Assembly (NCBI RefSeq): GCF_937616625.2
Contig: NC_065575.1
Span: forward strand, 7,013,501 to 7,077,500
From: Mercurialis annua
Lineage: Eukaryota > Streptophyta > Magnoliopsida > Malpighiales > Euphorbiaceae
Length of the DNA stretch: 64,000 nt
Reading direction: 5' to 3'
Under the pieces are notes generated by a model. That model saw only the letters and a list, made by a program, of their open reading frames with translations, was not told where the DNA came from and did not search any database. How positions within the stretch are numbered: the stretch's first letter is position 1; the number at the start of each line of letters is the position of its first letter. This document shows, piece by piece, positions 48,873 through 60,345 of the stretch. A program made the translations under genes and the position numbers.

Positions 48873-51800
48873 AGATATATGTAACACGTACATGGTATGG
48901 GAAAACTTAATACTAAGACCAAGACGACAAAATTTTTATAAAAAAATGATATTAAAATAATTTGTGTCTAAAATATTAAATTTTCAAACACATTTTTTAA
49001 AATGAAAGTATTAAATGAAGTATTCACACTTTTTAATAAATAGTTCATTACACATATTTAATTATTATTTTCCTTTCATTCTACAAATTATTCTTTCTTC
49101 ACATATCGTATTTTATATGTCGTTTTTTTATATTTATAGTCTGTTAAGTTAAATTTAGTTTTTATTTTTTTATTATATTTTCTGAACATATTACTAATAT
49201 TTTAAATTAGAAGTGTGCACCGGTCGGTTCAGTCAGCGGTCGGGACTAATGAATTAATCAAAATTAATTTTTTCTAATTTTTCTTAATGAATTGTAATTG
49301 AAATATATATAAACCAATATAATTGGACCAAAATATATATTTAGGTCAGGCAATTATTTAGTTAGCCAAACAATCAAATTTCATTAATATTATACTAATC
49401 ATAAAAATAATAAATTAATTATAATATAAAATTCTCATTATATTTAAGGTGCAAATAGATATTTAAATCCTAAAAAAATTAAAAATATCTCTTAAACCTT
49501 TATAAAATTACAACAATAACTTTGTACATAAATAAATAATTTAATTAATTCAGTTGACTCAAAAAATATAGATTAAAAAATAAACCAATTTAATAAATGG
49601 TTTATAATTTCTTAACTATAATTAAATTAAATTAACAAAGCACTAAATAAAAATTAATTTTTAATTTAATTTGACCAGTTAATCTAATTATATCTTAATA
49701 CTAAAGATTCTTACTTTGAACATAGTTTATAAGATGATCAATAATAAAAACAAAAAAAATAAAATTTTAAAAAATGAATTATATATTATTTAAAGTTCAA
49801 CCTAATTTATTACTCTCTTTCAATCAATTTATTAGTTTGAAAAGATCCAATTATTAAAAATAAAAATTAAGTTTTTTTTATAAAAGCTCATAAGAATAAA
49901 TTAAATATAAAAACATCTTATATTCATATAGAATTAATTATTTTTTAACTAAATCTGTAATTATGATTAATCTAAATTTATGATAGGCGTAGAATTATAT
50001 TTATTTTTAATATTTTTAAGTGTAAGATAAATTTATATAAAAATAAATTAAAATACTAAATTTAGTTTATTTTTATCATTTAAATCATGTGATGATATTA
50101 ACATTTTATTTATTTAGATATATATTTAAATGGTTTCATTATATACATGCGCCTTTTAGAAACTGAATTGATTGTTGAACCGCTAAGTCTTTTTTTTTTG
50201 GTTCATTTAGGTCAATCATCGGTTGAACTGACTAAGTAAAATTTCATAAAATACATTTTGGACAAGATAATGATTCAATTTATGGTTCAATCAGTTCTAT
50301 CGTCAGTTCAACAGTTCTACTTCAGTTAAATCGACTTAATCACCATTTCAATCCAGTTTTGTTGCTCTAAGCCGGTCAAATTGAATTTAAACTCCAATTT
50401 TTCAGTTCTCTTGAATAAAATGCTGGTTTTTGGTTTACCTGATTAAACCGCTGATCCGATCTAATTTTTTTAATCACGTACATATGCAGTTCATTACAAA
50501 AACTATTATAGTCTATCCATTTTTCTAAGAGAATATAAGATCTATTGATTAGGAGCAAAACAAAGACATTAGAAGCTCATTAGCAGACTATATAAGACTA
50601 ATAATTCTATTTATGTTTTATAAATCACTAATTATATTATCTTGAATTAAATAAGCAGGAAAAATAAGCGGCAAACAACGGAATCCTCGCAAAGAAAGAA
50701 GGCACATTTTTGGACCGTTGCTTTTATTAAGCTAGTTTTTAAATGTATACAAGAAAAGTATTTTATCCGGTGGGGTCCATAGCTTTTAATAAAGCCGAAA
50801 ATTTGATACGTGGGGCCCACCTTCAACATCACTTTTGCTGCCACACGAGTGTGTATGTTATTATCCATTCGTGGCCCATTCTTTTAACGTTTTCCTTTTG
50901 TTTTTGTTTAGGATTAGGGTTGAATTTTATTTTTTTTAAATGCAAATAAGAGCTGAATTAGCTTAATTTTTTTTTTAGAACAATCAATAAATAGTTTTAC
51001 ATCATTTTTGTAATATTACTAAATGTTATAATTATAAATACTGGTTGTATCGCGTATGCATATAACTAACATCCGCCATAAAATAATTTTATTTAAGTCT
51101 ATACTGACCTAGCAATGTCAAGAAAATAGTTTATTTTGGCAGTTTGGTTCGAAATTGTCCTGGTCAAGTGATTGTACTAGCACTTAGGTAGCACGGAAAC
51201 GAAAACGGAAAAAGAAAACAACACGAAACGGACACGCGCAAACGACATTTGTTAAAATTAAAGACATGAAACGTGGAAAAACGTGTAAATGATAAAAATA
51301 TAGAGATATACTTATAAAATTAGAAATTATAAAATATTATATATAATAAATTTTATTTATACATTTATGCTAATTAATAAAATAAATCAAATATAATTAA
51401 ATCCAACAAAAATAAAAGGTTAAGTTTTATTGTAGATAATGTGAATAATAAAAATTATGGGTAATTGATTCAAAAATATTATTTGTTGAGATCTTTTATA
51501 ATTTTTTTTACAATTTTTTATTTTTTTTATTTACGGAAACAGCCCGAAAAGTTTCCTTAAAAATTTTCAAGAGTTTCTAAAAAAATTCGGTTTTTTAAAC
51601 GTTTTCGAAACGGAATACACAATTTTATCGAAATTTTCGTGATCGTTAGGCTAGCAGGTTATCATAGGAAATCTCAGTTGGCGTCAAGCAAGTATAAACC
51701 ACAAGTATAAACCACACTTGTTAATTTATTGCTAATTACTAATTAAAATTAAAATAATAATTTAATTATTAAAAATAAAGTTTTATTTAATTAAAAAAAT

Positions 51801-52247
51801 ATATTTAATTAGAATAAAAAAATAAATATTAACCTCTGATTAGAAAACTTGGTTATCTGTAAATAAATTATTTAAAAGGTACACTTTTAGATTTAAATAT
51901 GATAACTTTTAAATTGAAAATTTATGAATATCTGTTTGAAAAGATAAGATAAAGAAAATTCTACAATACAACTGCTGTATTATTATCATTCGTGTAACAA
52001 ATTAATAGTATAACCATGTAGAGAATTTAATGATAAAAAAATTAATTAAAAAATTTATTTGCGGAAGCTCATTGACTTGTTGTAAATTAATGTGGCGCAA
52101 CAATTGTATGAGATAAACACTCCTAATATAAATATAAAATTATATTATTTTTGTTTAATATAATTATAAATTTATATAATATTTTTTATATATTTTACTA
52201 TAATTAATAAAATATATATAATTATTATTATTTTTAAAAAAATGAAA
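48873..52247. other. AT-rich intergenic DNA with foldback remnants
   Basis: No gene. A degenerate foldback built on GGTTCAATC/GATTGAACC-type motifs appears to span about 49215-50450. A second foldback with CACGGAAACGAAAACGG on the left and CACGAAAATTTCG-type sequence inward from the right lies at about 51190-51650. Copy 2 of the dispersed repeat is at 51960-52130. Confidence 0.4.
51960..52130. repeat. Dispersed repeat, copy 2
   Basis: Ordered similarity to 9600-9810 (ATTCGTGTAACAAA, TTTAATGATAAAAAAAT, TTGACTTGTTGTAAAT, GATAAACACTC). Shorter than copy 1 through internal loss. Confidence 0.45.
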
Positions 52248-52249
52248 TA

Positions 52250-52523
52250 CTCCCTCCGTCCCAAAACAATAGTCCACTTTATTTATTTATTTTGTCCCAA
52301 AACAATAGTCCACTTTTCTTGTAAATTACAATTTAGAGTGTTTATTTTTCATATTGTCCTAATTTAAAGTGTATCATTTATTGCTATTAGCCTATAATCA
52401 TAATATTTAAAAAGGGTATGATAGGAAAAATGAAGATAAATTTGTGAAAAATTAGAGCATTAATTGTGTTTATTAAACTGTGTGAAAAGGAGAAAGTAAA
52501 CTATTGTTTTAGGACGGAGGGAG
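52250..52523. mobile_element. Stowaway MITE
   Basis: A 274-bp element with ends CTCCCTCCGTCC...GGACGGAGGGAG and TA on both sides (52248-52249, 52524-52525). Its left arm holds a tandem duplication of GTCCCAAAACAATAGTCCAC, absent from the copy at 24468. Same superfamily as that copy. Confidence 0.92.
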
Positions 52524-52800
52524 TAGTAGTTTAAAGGATTTGAAATGGAGGAAGTAATTAATATTAATAATCCCGTTTAAAAGTTGGTATAAATATTAAT
52601 TAGTTTTCGGTAATAACGTAGAATAAATCTGACTCCAATAAGAAAGGGAAAAGTTGAAAAATACTTGATATTGTTAAAATAATCTCAAAAATATTTATGT
52701 TCGTTTTTATTTGCGGACAATACTTACAAAAGAAAATAAATTGCACCTAGCACTTGATTTAATAAAAATATTAAACCTAACACTTAAAATTTTATTTTTC

Positions 52801-53005
52801 TAAACCCTAAACCATACTAAACCCTAAACCCTAAATCATGCTAAATCCTAAACTCCAAACCATGTTAAACCCTAAATCATAAATCATGATAAACCTTAAA
52901 CCCTAAACACTAAATCATGTTAAACCCTATATCCTAAATTTTAAACTCTAAATCTTAAATCATGCTAAACCGTAACCCTAAAATCATAAATCCTAAACCC
53001 TAAAA
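52801..53005. repeat. Degenerate telomere-like repeat tract
   Basis: Many TAAACCCTAAA and CCTAAATCATG variants over about 200 bp. The plant telomere unit is CCCTAAA; here it is interspersed with a longer unit of the form AAACCCTAAATCATGCT. Could be an old interstitial telomeric insertion or a minisatellite of similar sequence. Confidence 0.7.
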
Positions 53006-53030
53006 TTTTAAAATCTAAATTCTAAATCTT

Positions 53031-53207
53031 AAAAAAATGGAGTTAAATGTTGGATGAATAAAAAATGGAGTTAAATGTTGAATGAAATAAAAAGGTTGGG
53101 TTAAGTGTTGGATGAAATAAAAAGGTGGAATCAAGTGCCGGATGAAATAAAAAAGTGAAATCAAGTGCCAAATGAAATAAAAAGGTGTGATCAAGTGTTG
53201 ACAGAAA
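53031..53207. repeat. 30-bp tandem repeat, six copies
   Basis: Six copies of a 29-30 bp unit of the form AAAAAGGTGGAATCAAGTG plus CCGGATGAAAT, with substitutions. The 30-bp period keeps a minus-strand frame open as a 10-residue repeat, which is an artefact of the array. It directly abuts the telomere-like tract. Confidence 0.8.
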
Positions 53208-53602
53208 AAAGAAAAGATGCTCAAATATTTTTAAAATTATTTTTGATAATCAAGTGTTGAGTGTAATTTCCTCATAAAAAAAATGGAAGAAATACGTACA
53301 TGTACAATAATAAAGAATAGAAATAAAGAAGTAAAATAAATAAAGGAAAATAAAAAGTCTATTCTAAGCTAACCAATCCCAACTAACATAAAGGAGGAGA
53401 TGACACGTTTATGTAAGAAACCAATATTACATTTCCCCTTTTAGAAGCAATTGTCCCTATTAAAGTCAAATATTTCGGATGGGCCAGCATGGCCTAGTCC
53501 AGTTCATCAAGCAAACTAAAACAAAGAACAAAAGAATTCAACAAATGAGGTTTAATTAAAACAAAACAAATAAGATTTAAATTACACGCATCAATAAAAT
53601 AA

Positions 53603-53923
53603 GGAATAATATTATAAAAATTTATAAATTTTATATATTTAAATATTTTAATCACGCCATTTTACAATTATTATTATTTTACACCAACTATCAATTTTTT
53701 TTCAAATGCATACACCGTTTAAAGATCCGGTAAAAATTACAGACGTGTCACTATCTGATTTGTTATACCATTATTTGGTTGCCAACTCAGCAATTTTTAC
53801 AGATTTTTTAACAGTGTATGAATTAAAAAAAACTGATAGTTCGTGTATGGAAATGGCGATTTTTAGACGATGCGATTAGAATGAAAAAACGTGCAAATTT
53901 GGTGAATTTTTATGACGTAACCC
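53603..53923. mobile_element. Mutator-type MITE
   Basis: A 321-bp foldback with left end GGAATAATATTATAAAAATT and right end inward GGGTTACGTCATAAAAATTC. The flanks ATAAAATAA (53594-53602) and ATAATATAA (53924-53932) match at 8 of 9 positions. Arms share ACCAACTATCA and GCATACACCGT-type blocks with 4307 and 54476. Confidence 0.65.
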
Positions 53924-54475
53924 ATAATATAATGATATAAGTTCATCAATTTTTTACTAGTTTCGCTCTGTGCTTTGTACGTAACCCGTAACGTGGTTCG
54001 TCGATATTTATTTTAATTATTCTCATTTAAAATTTATTGTCCAGTTTATTTTAAATTATTTTTGAGCCTTTGGCGAGTCTTTTATAAATTATATTTTCAA
54101 TTATATACCAAATGATATACAAATACATATGCCGTATGCAAAAAAATTATGATTTTTCAATTAATTATTATAATTAAAAGTCGCCCATTTTAAAATATGT
54201 GATCCTAATATAATTAAAACATAGTAAAAAAATCTAATATTATTATTGTTCAGAGATCATTGTGGCATCTCTTTTAAATGATCGTTTTATATGGTAGAAA
54301 ACGAGGATTTGATAATAATATTTACATTTTTATATGTCTATTTTAATAAGTTATTGCAAATTTTAGTTAATTAAGAAAATAAAAAATGAAAAAATGTACA
54401 TAGCTTTGTCACATGGTACAATATATGGACATAATTAAGCTTTATTTTTAACATCTATGATATAATTTTTTAAAA

Positions 54476-54784
54476 AAGTTAATGTCAAAAAAAATCACGA
54501 ACTTTACACGTTTTCTCATTTTAATCACGCAGTTTAAATTTTCTCATTTTCATGCACGAACTAGCACTTTTTCTCAAATTCATGCACGGTGTTGAGGTGA
54601 CACTCATTTATTGGTGTAAAATAACCTCCACCTCAGCGAATTACATCAATGGAGTCATGACACCTCAGCACCGTGCATGAATTTGAGAAAAAGTGATAGT
54701 TTGTGCATGAAAATGAGAAAAATTAAACTGTGTGATTAAAATGAGAAAACATGTAAAATTGGTAAATTTTTATAACATTAACTT
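54476..54784. mobile_element. Mutator-type MITE, well preserved
   Basis: A 309-bp near-palindrome with ends AAGTTAATGT and ACATTAACTT. Arms pair through GTTTTCTCATTTTAATCAC and CTCAAATTCATGCACGGTG. The flanks TTTTTAAAA (54467-54475 and 54785-54793) match perfectly, though an A/T-rich flank leaves one or two bases of doubt in the ends. Confidence 0.75.
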
Positions 54785-55012
54785 TTTTTAAAATAGCCAA
54801 AAACGCTACGTAGAAAAGAGTAATAGTATATTACCCATCTATTTGATACATTTTATTGTTCTATCTGTAGCAATACAAAAAATAAAGGGGTTAAAATTTG
54901 ATTTTGAGCTATACACTTTTGTGGTTGGATCAAATTATAAAAAAGAAAATTATATGGTTATCCTAATTTTTTAACTTTGGATAAACTTAAATAATGATAA
55001 AAAAAATTGATT

Positions 55013-55243
55013 GCAATGAGGTGTCCGTGACCGGGTTGAACTATTGATCGACACAAATCAGGTCCGGTCAAATCCATTTTGAAATTGGTCAAACACCAAA
55101 CCATGTCTAAATAGGCTCAAAAATCGAAGCAATAAGGTGGCCGTGACCGGGTTGAACTATTGATCGACCCAAATCAGGTCCGGTCAAATCCATTTTGAAA
55201 TTGGTCAAACATCAAACCATGTCTAAATAGGCTCAAAATCAAA
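55013..55243. repeat. 116-bp tandem duplication
   Basis: Two adjacent copies (55013-55128, 55129-55243) starting GCAATGAGGTGTCCGTGACC and GCAATAAGGTGGCCGTGACC, with about five differences. More GC-rich than the neighbourhood. Function unknown; probably part of a dispersed repeat. Confidence 0.85.
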
Positions 55244-56801
55244 GGGAAGTCGGATTTGGGCCGGTTTTACATTTATTTAGAACAGATACAGTCAGTTATT
55301 ATTTAAACTAGTAGTTCTGGTTTCGATCCGTATATTTTTAAAAGTAAAAATTTTAAATTATTTATTGTATATGTCTTCTTTTCTATTTTAGTTTAGAGAA
55401 GAATTCTTTCAAACCATCATCGCTCGTGTATCATTTCATAGGCCGACATTGACTATCCCTTTCTTTCTTGGTGCAGATCTCTCGCTTCACTCAATTGATT
55501 ACATACCTTAAACTTCGCTAAAACGACTACATTACTCTACTTAAAGTCTATCCGCATTTGTTGCACAATGGGCCTCTTTCATTCTCCTTTTCGTTTGAAG
55601 ATAGGAATAAGAGCAAAGAAACTCTTACAGGAATAGTGCTATAATTTCAATAGTTTTAATTTTTTTTGATGAAAATAGTTTTAATATTAGTCGCGGTAGT
55701 AGCTTTAATAGCATTGATAGACTATTAATAGATTTTTTTAAAAATAGACTCTGAGATAGAAGATATTTTATAGAGGGAATTAATTATTAATATATCATAC
55801 TATATTTATTCATAATATATATAATTATAAATAAAATATTTATTTGTATTTAATATATTTTAATACTTGTTTAAATACTAACCATTAATTTTATAATTTT
55901 ATAACTATATTTACCATATAAAATTTATTGATTATCAAAATTTATGGTAAATGAATAATTTTTAATTTAAAATCATTTATATTAAATTTGATTTTAATTT
56001 TAACTTATTTTAAAATATTTAAATTTAATTTTTATAAAATATTTTTTTAACTTTTCAAAACGACGAAAACATTAACCATGAACTAGAACTGATCAGTTTT
56101 GATTTAGAGCTAGTTCAATAGTTTCTTGAATTGTGAACTAACTCTTTCGAATCAAAACTGCCGGTTTATGAGCCGTGGACATCCTATTACAATCAAACAA
56201 TAAATCGCCTCTTTCCAAAATATTAATTATGGTATGTAAAATTATCAAATACAATTGATGTGCCATATTATTTACAATAAATTTCTCATATTTATAAATA
56301 TAAAATTAATATATTTGACATATATTAATTATTTAAATAATAGAAAGTAAAATATATCAATACAAGCGATGTTTATTGTAAAATAATATGACACATTTAT
56401 TTTTCTTATTTTAATTTAGGAGGAAACTTTTTAATGTTTGTAAAAATATTTATCTCATGATCTCAATAGATTTCTATCCAATACATATACCATTTAAATT
56501 AGGCTAAAAGTTTCAAAAATTACTAACTTTAAACTTTTTTCAATTGTGCCATGACGTTGAAAATCGGTCAATTTTACCATATTTCATATTTTCGGCTCTC
56601 AATTGCACCCTGGATTGAAAAATTTACTCGATTTTATTATTATAAAGATGAAAACATTCAAAACAACTAAATTTAAATATATTCTTTTCTAGTTGGACAA
56701 ATTCAAACAAGTCCTTTATCATTAAAGAAATCAAATAAATTCTAAGTAAATATTTAATTAGATATATAATTAATTTTTTTAAATATATTTAAATCCGACA
56801 T

Positions 56802-56942
56802 ATGTCAACTTCCGACTCTGAATCCGCTACCTCCTTGCTCAAACCCGCCACCGCCCTCCTTCGAACTCACCGCCGCTCGTCTTCCATGGAACACGAGGAG
56901 CTCGTCTGCCTCATGGAACACGAGCGTCGATGGGTCCGATAG
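56802..56942 (+). pseudogene. Short ORF in the GC-rich segment of the Pack-MULE-like element
   Basis: 46 codons from ATG to TAG, starting MSTSDSESATSLLKP and containing a duplicated MEHE motif. Rich in Arg, Ser and Leu. I do not recognise the parent gene. Sequence after the stop (about 50 bp) is also GC-rich, so the captured piece probably extends beyond the frame. Most likely a truncated fragment rather than a working gene. Confidence 0.35.
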
Positions 56943-57079
56943 CGTTGGTGGGGAAGGCGGCGACGAAGTCGGAAGCGTTCAAATTTTAGAGGTGTTAAAA
57001 TATCAGATTGTATAAAAAAAGTATTAACATTATTTTTTAAATTTTTTGGGGGAAATATTTTTTTGTTATATTTATAATA

Positions 57080-57474
57080 GGCAGAAGGTACAAAAAACCC
57101 TCGAATTTTTTTTCAGAAGTTTAAATCAACCCTTTTATTTATTTTGGGCACAATTAAGCTCTCGTGTTTTTAAAATTTAACAATTAAATCCTTGTTGTTT
57201 TAAAATCGAACACATAAACTCTTTTAGTTTACTTTTGGGACACTTATCCCTCAAATTTTTGGTAAATATTTTAAACATTAAAATTATTTTTTCTAACTCT
57301 TTTCCTATATGATTATGAGAGATATGTCAGTGATTAACGAGTGTTTCTAACGATACTGGATAAAAGGGGTATTTGTTTTATTTTAAAATAAATAGGGTTT
57401 AATTGTATTCCAAAATAAAAGGATTGATTTGTATTTGTATGAAAACTGTAAGGGTTTTTTTTATACCTTTAGCC
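57080..57474 (-). mobile_element. MITE nested in the Pack-MULE-like element
   Basis: A 395-bp element with ends GGCAGAAGGTACAAAAAA and, inward from the right, GGCTAAAGGTATAAAAAAAA. Perfect 9-bp duplication TTTATAATA (57071-57079, 57475-57483). Same family as 11312-11705 in inverted orientation. Being inside 56502-57678 it is the younger of the two insertions. Confidence 0.82.
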
Positions 57475-57687
57475 TTTATAATATTAAAAACTATTTTAAA
57501 TATATGTTAAATATGAAGGATTTGTTTTGAATTTTATTCAAGTGAAAAGAGTTTAATTTGATAATTTAAAATGTAACTGAAAGTTAAAAAAAAATATAAA
57601 ATAAAATAAAATTGACCGGTTTTTAAAATTGTATACAATTAAAAAAATTAAAATCACTAATTTTTGAGATATTAAACCTTTAAATTA

Positions 57688-59707
57688 CTATAAGTTAGAG
57701 GTACGTGGTACAATTGTTGCATGATCTACTCTCATGATATTAGTGATGAACTTTATTACCAATCCAAATCTTTGTAGGATCAAATAGTATTGATTATCTA
57801 TCAATTGTGATAATGGAAGTGGGAAAGTAATATGATTTGAAGGAAAGAGACTTATATAGTAGGAGCCCACTTTGTCTTTTCTAGCCATAAATATTTTTCC
57901 TCCTTAAACCTACCAACCAACCATTTTTTGATTTTATGGGTTTGCTTTCCTTTTGCCTTTCAAATTTAGGTTTTTTTTTCCCTTTGACATTAGAAACCGA
58001 CCAAATCATTAGTGAAAGAAATTGCAATTTATGCAATCAATCAAATAGTATTCTTAGTGGATTTTTCCATTATGGCAATGTAGCTTATTCAAAAAGTTAA
58101 AGTTCTACTTCAATTTGATGGCGATGATGGGGTTTAGATACAATATAGTAATTCATATTAATAATAGGATTTTTAGACTATATCTATAACTACCTTAAGC
58201 ATCGATTTAAAATAAGATGAAGCCTAAATTCATTCGAAAAAAATCATATCATAAACTTCTGTTTCATTTAGTCTTTATCAAATAATTTATTTGAAAAACT
58301 TTTTTATACTTTTTATTTTATATTTGTGAATTTTCTTGTTAACAGAATTTTGAGCGTGATATCAAATGCCTTCATTTAAAAGATAGTTTTAACCATAATT
58401 TATTTGAAGACTAGTATACATGCATATATCATGCTCCAAATTCCGTCAACACAAGGACTCACGAGCTTACAAATAAGAAGTTGTGGAAACACAATTATGA
58501 AAATCCAAAATAAAAAGGTGACACAGTTACAAATTAGGTCGTTCTATTTTAGACATTTCGTGGCTCTGCTTGAAGGTCAAACTCAACAACAGTATATGGA
58601 ATTTGGAAAATGATAAAATTGATAAGAACTAAATAAAATAAAAAGTTAATTGTACGAGTACTTCTGAATGGATATGATTTCAAATCGATGAAAAAATGCA
58701 TAATTATAGATAACAAATGTTCGATTAACTTTTTAACAAAAAATATTTTTTGATATTTTCTAGAATATGTAAATGCTTTTAAGTTGTTAGAAGTTGATAA
58801 AGTTTGAATAATTTTTGTCATGCATTATTTTTGTTTGTCAATGTATATTTTTTAATGAGATAAGTGAAAATTTTATTAGACATTTTAAAAAACGATAATT
58901 AGAGGAATGAGGGCGTTTATGGAAGGAATTAACGTTTATACCAATTTTGAGCTATAATTCATCGGTAGAAATGCAAATTTTAAAATTAGGGAAATTAAAT
59001 TTAATTACACTTGTATGTTTGTTATTCTTGTTGTGGGTTTTCTCTTCTAACATGATATGAAACTTGAGTTAATTAGACAAATTACTATAATTTATAAACT
59101 TAATTAGATAAATACGGTGATATCTTTCTCTTTTGAAAAATACAATTTGTTCTTTTTTTTTTGATTTTTATACTTTTGATTTTACACAAATATCAAATGC
59201 TCCTCTAATCTTTTTATAACCAAATTTCATATTTATTACCCTAAAAGCTATGATCAGCTCCTCCGCCGCCTCTCACAAGGTAAAATAGATGCTTTGATTT
59301 TCATTCAATTGGGTCAATTTAAATTTGAGTTTGTTGTTTGATGAAGGCAATCAACCCTCCTTCTTGTTTCAAAACATAAATTCACTGATAATCTTCAAAT
59401 GTTTTTTCTTTTTTCTTTCATTCTATTCAGTTTACCAATTAAACCAACAAATCTGGTTGGAGAGGGAACAATTCCGATTCGGCGGAGTCCTATTCTAAAC
59501 ACCATCATCGACGTTAAATTGAAACTAACGGAAGTCGTACTTTTCTGGTTGTGGGTGTTGGAGATGGGAGGATGATGTTGATGTTGATGTTGATGTTAAT
59601 GTATCAAGTGTCAGCCAGATCTAGTTTTAATTTTGTTGCGTATGTTTGGATTTTTGAATTTTAGTGAAAATAAGAGAAATTTTGGTCAAGAACAGAGCAA
59701 TACTTAT
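57688..59707. other. Gene-poor region
   Basis: No gene recognised. Near 59250-59280 a short ATG-led GC-rich stretch ends in AAG/GTAAAA, resembling a first exon with a donor site, and 59455-59530 is again GC-richer. No continuing exons were found, so it is at best a gene relic. A GATGTT repeat lies at 59573-59597. Confidence 0.4.
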
Positions 59708-60345
59708 TTATGCGAGACTGCGAGAAGCGAAATTGATGATCAGCCTGCACTCTAGGTGTTTGAAGAAATGCTTATGAGAATTGTAATATTTTTAGGTGTT
59801 GGGTAGCTAATGGTTACTATTGGGTAACCAGTTGGATAACTTTATAATAAATTTTATTTTGAATATATTACTCATAGTTATGCGAGACTGCGAGAAGCGA
59901 AATTGATGATCAGCCCGCACTCTAGGTGTTTGAAGAAACGCTTATGAGAATTGTAATGTTTTTAGGTGTTGGATAACTAATGGTTACTATTGGGTAAATC
60001 ATTGGGTAACTTTGTAATAAATTTTATTTTGAATATATTATTCATAAAATCGTTAGTTAACTGGTTGTCATCGTCGGAGGTGGCGGATCTGTTGTGATAA
60101 AATTTATTTTGTTGCTATTTTACCAATCGTTAGTTAACTAATTTTTCTTTTATGAACGATTGTGGTGATGTGGTGGTGGTTTGATTTTTGCTGTTGCACT
60201 GCCTGCACTTTAACTGTTTGAAAAAATGCTTATGAGAATTGTACTGTTTTTGGGTGTTAGGTAACCAATGGTTAACATTAGGTACACCGTTGAGTAACAT
60301 GTAATCAATGTTATCTTGAATATATTATTAATAAAAACGTTAGTT
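59708..60345. repeat. 170-bp tandem repeat with a displaced third copy
   Basis: Copies 1 (59708-59877) and 2 (59878-60047) begin TTATGCGAGACTGCGAGAAG and are about 93% alike by eye. A diverged third copy (about 60199-60345: CTGCACTTTAACTGTTTGAA and onward) follows after about 150 bp. Each contains a GGTTACTATTGGGTAA-type block that itself recurs. The length is close to that of plant centromeric or subtelomeric satellites, but with only three copies this is not a satellite array. Confidence 0.8.

Larger units (their letters stand above)
56502..57678. mobile_element. Pack-MULE-like element carrying a GC-rich fragment, with a nested MITE
   Basis: Ends GGCTAAAAGTTTC and, inward from the right, GGTTTAATATCTC; the arms extend with CAAAAATTACT/AGTGATT and CGGTCAATTTTA matches. 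Flanked by a perfect 9-bp duplication TTTAAATTA (56493-56501, 57679-57687). Length 1177 bp, of which about 404 bp is a later insertion (57080-57474 plus its duplication). The left half holds a GC-rich segment (56790-56995) unlike its surroundings, which looks like captured gene sequence. Confidence 0.7.

Noticed and set aside
53015..53224. Minus-strand frame with a 10-residue repeat (FYFIQHLTPP-like)
   Set aside because: It is produced by a 30-bp noncoding tandem array whose period is divisible by three; no start context, domain or gene context supports a protein.
48525..54784. Palindromic elements considered as microRNA precursors
   Set aside because: Arms are long, at transposon-like ends with 9-bp duplications, and no small conserved duplex is recognisable; MITE origin explains them better.
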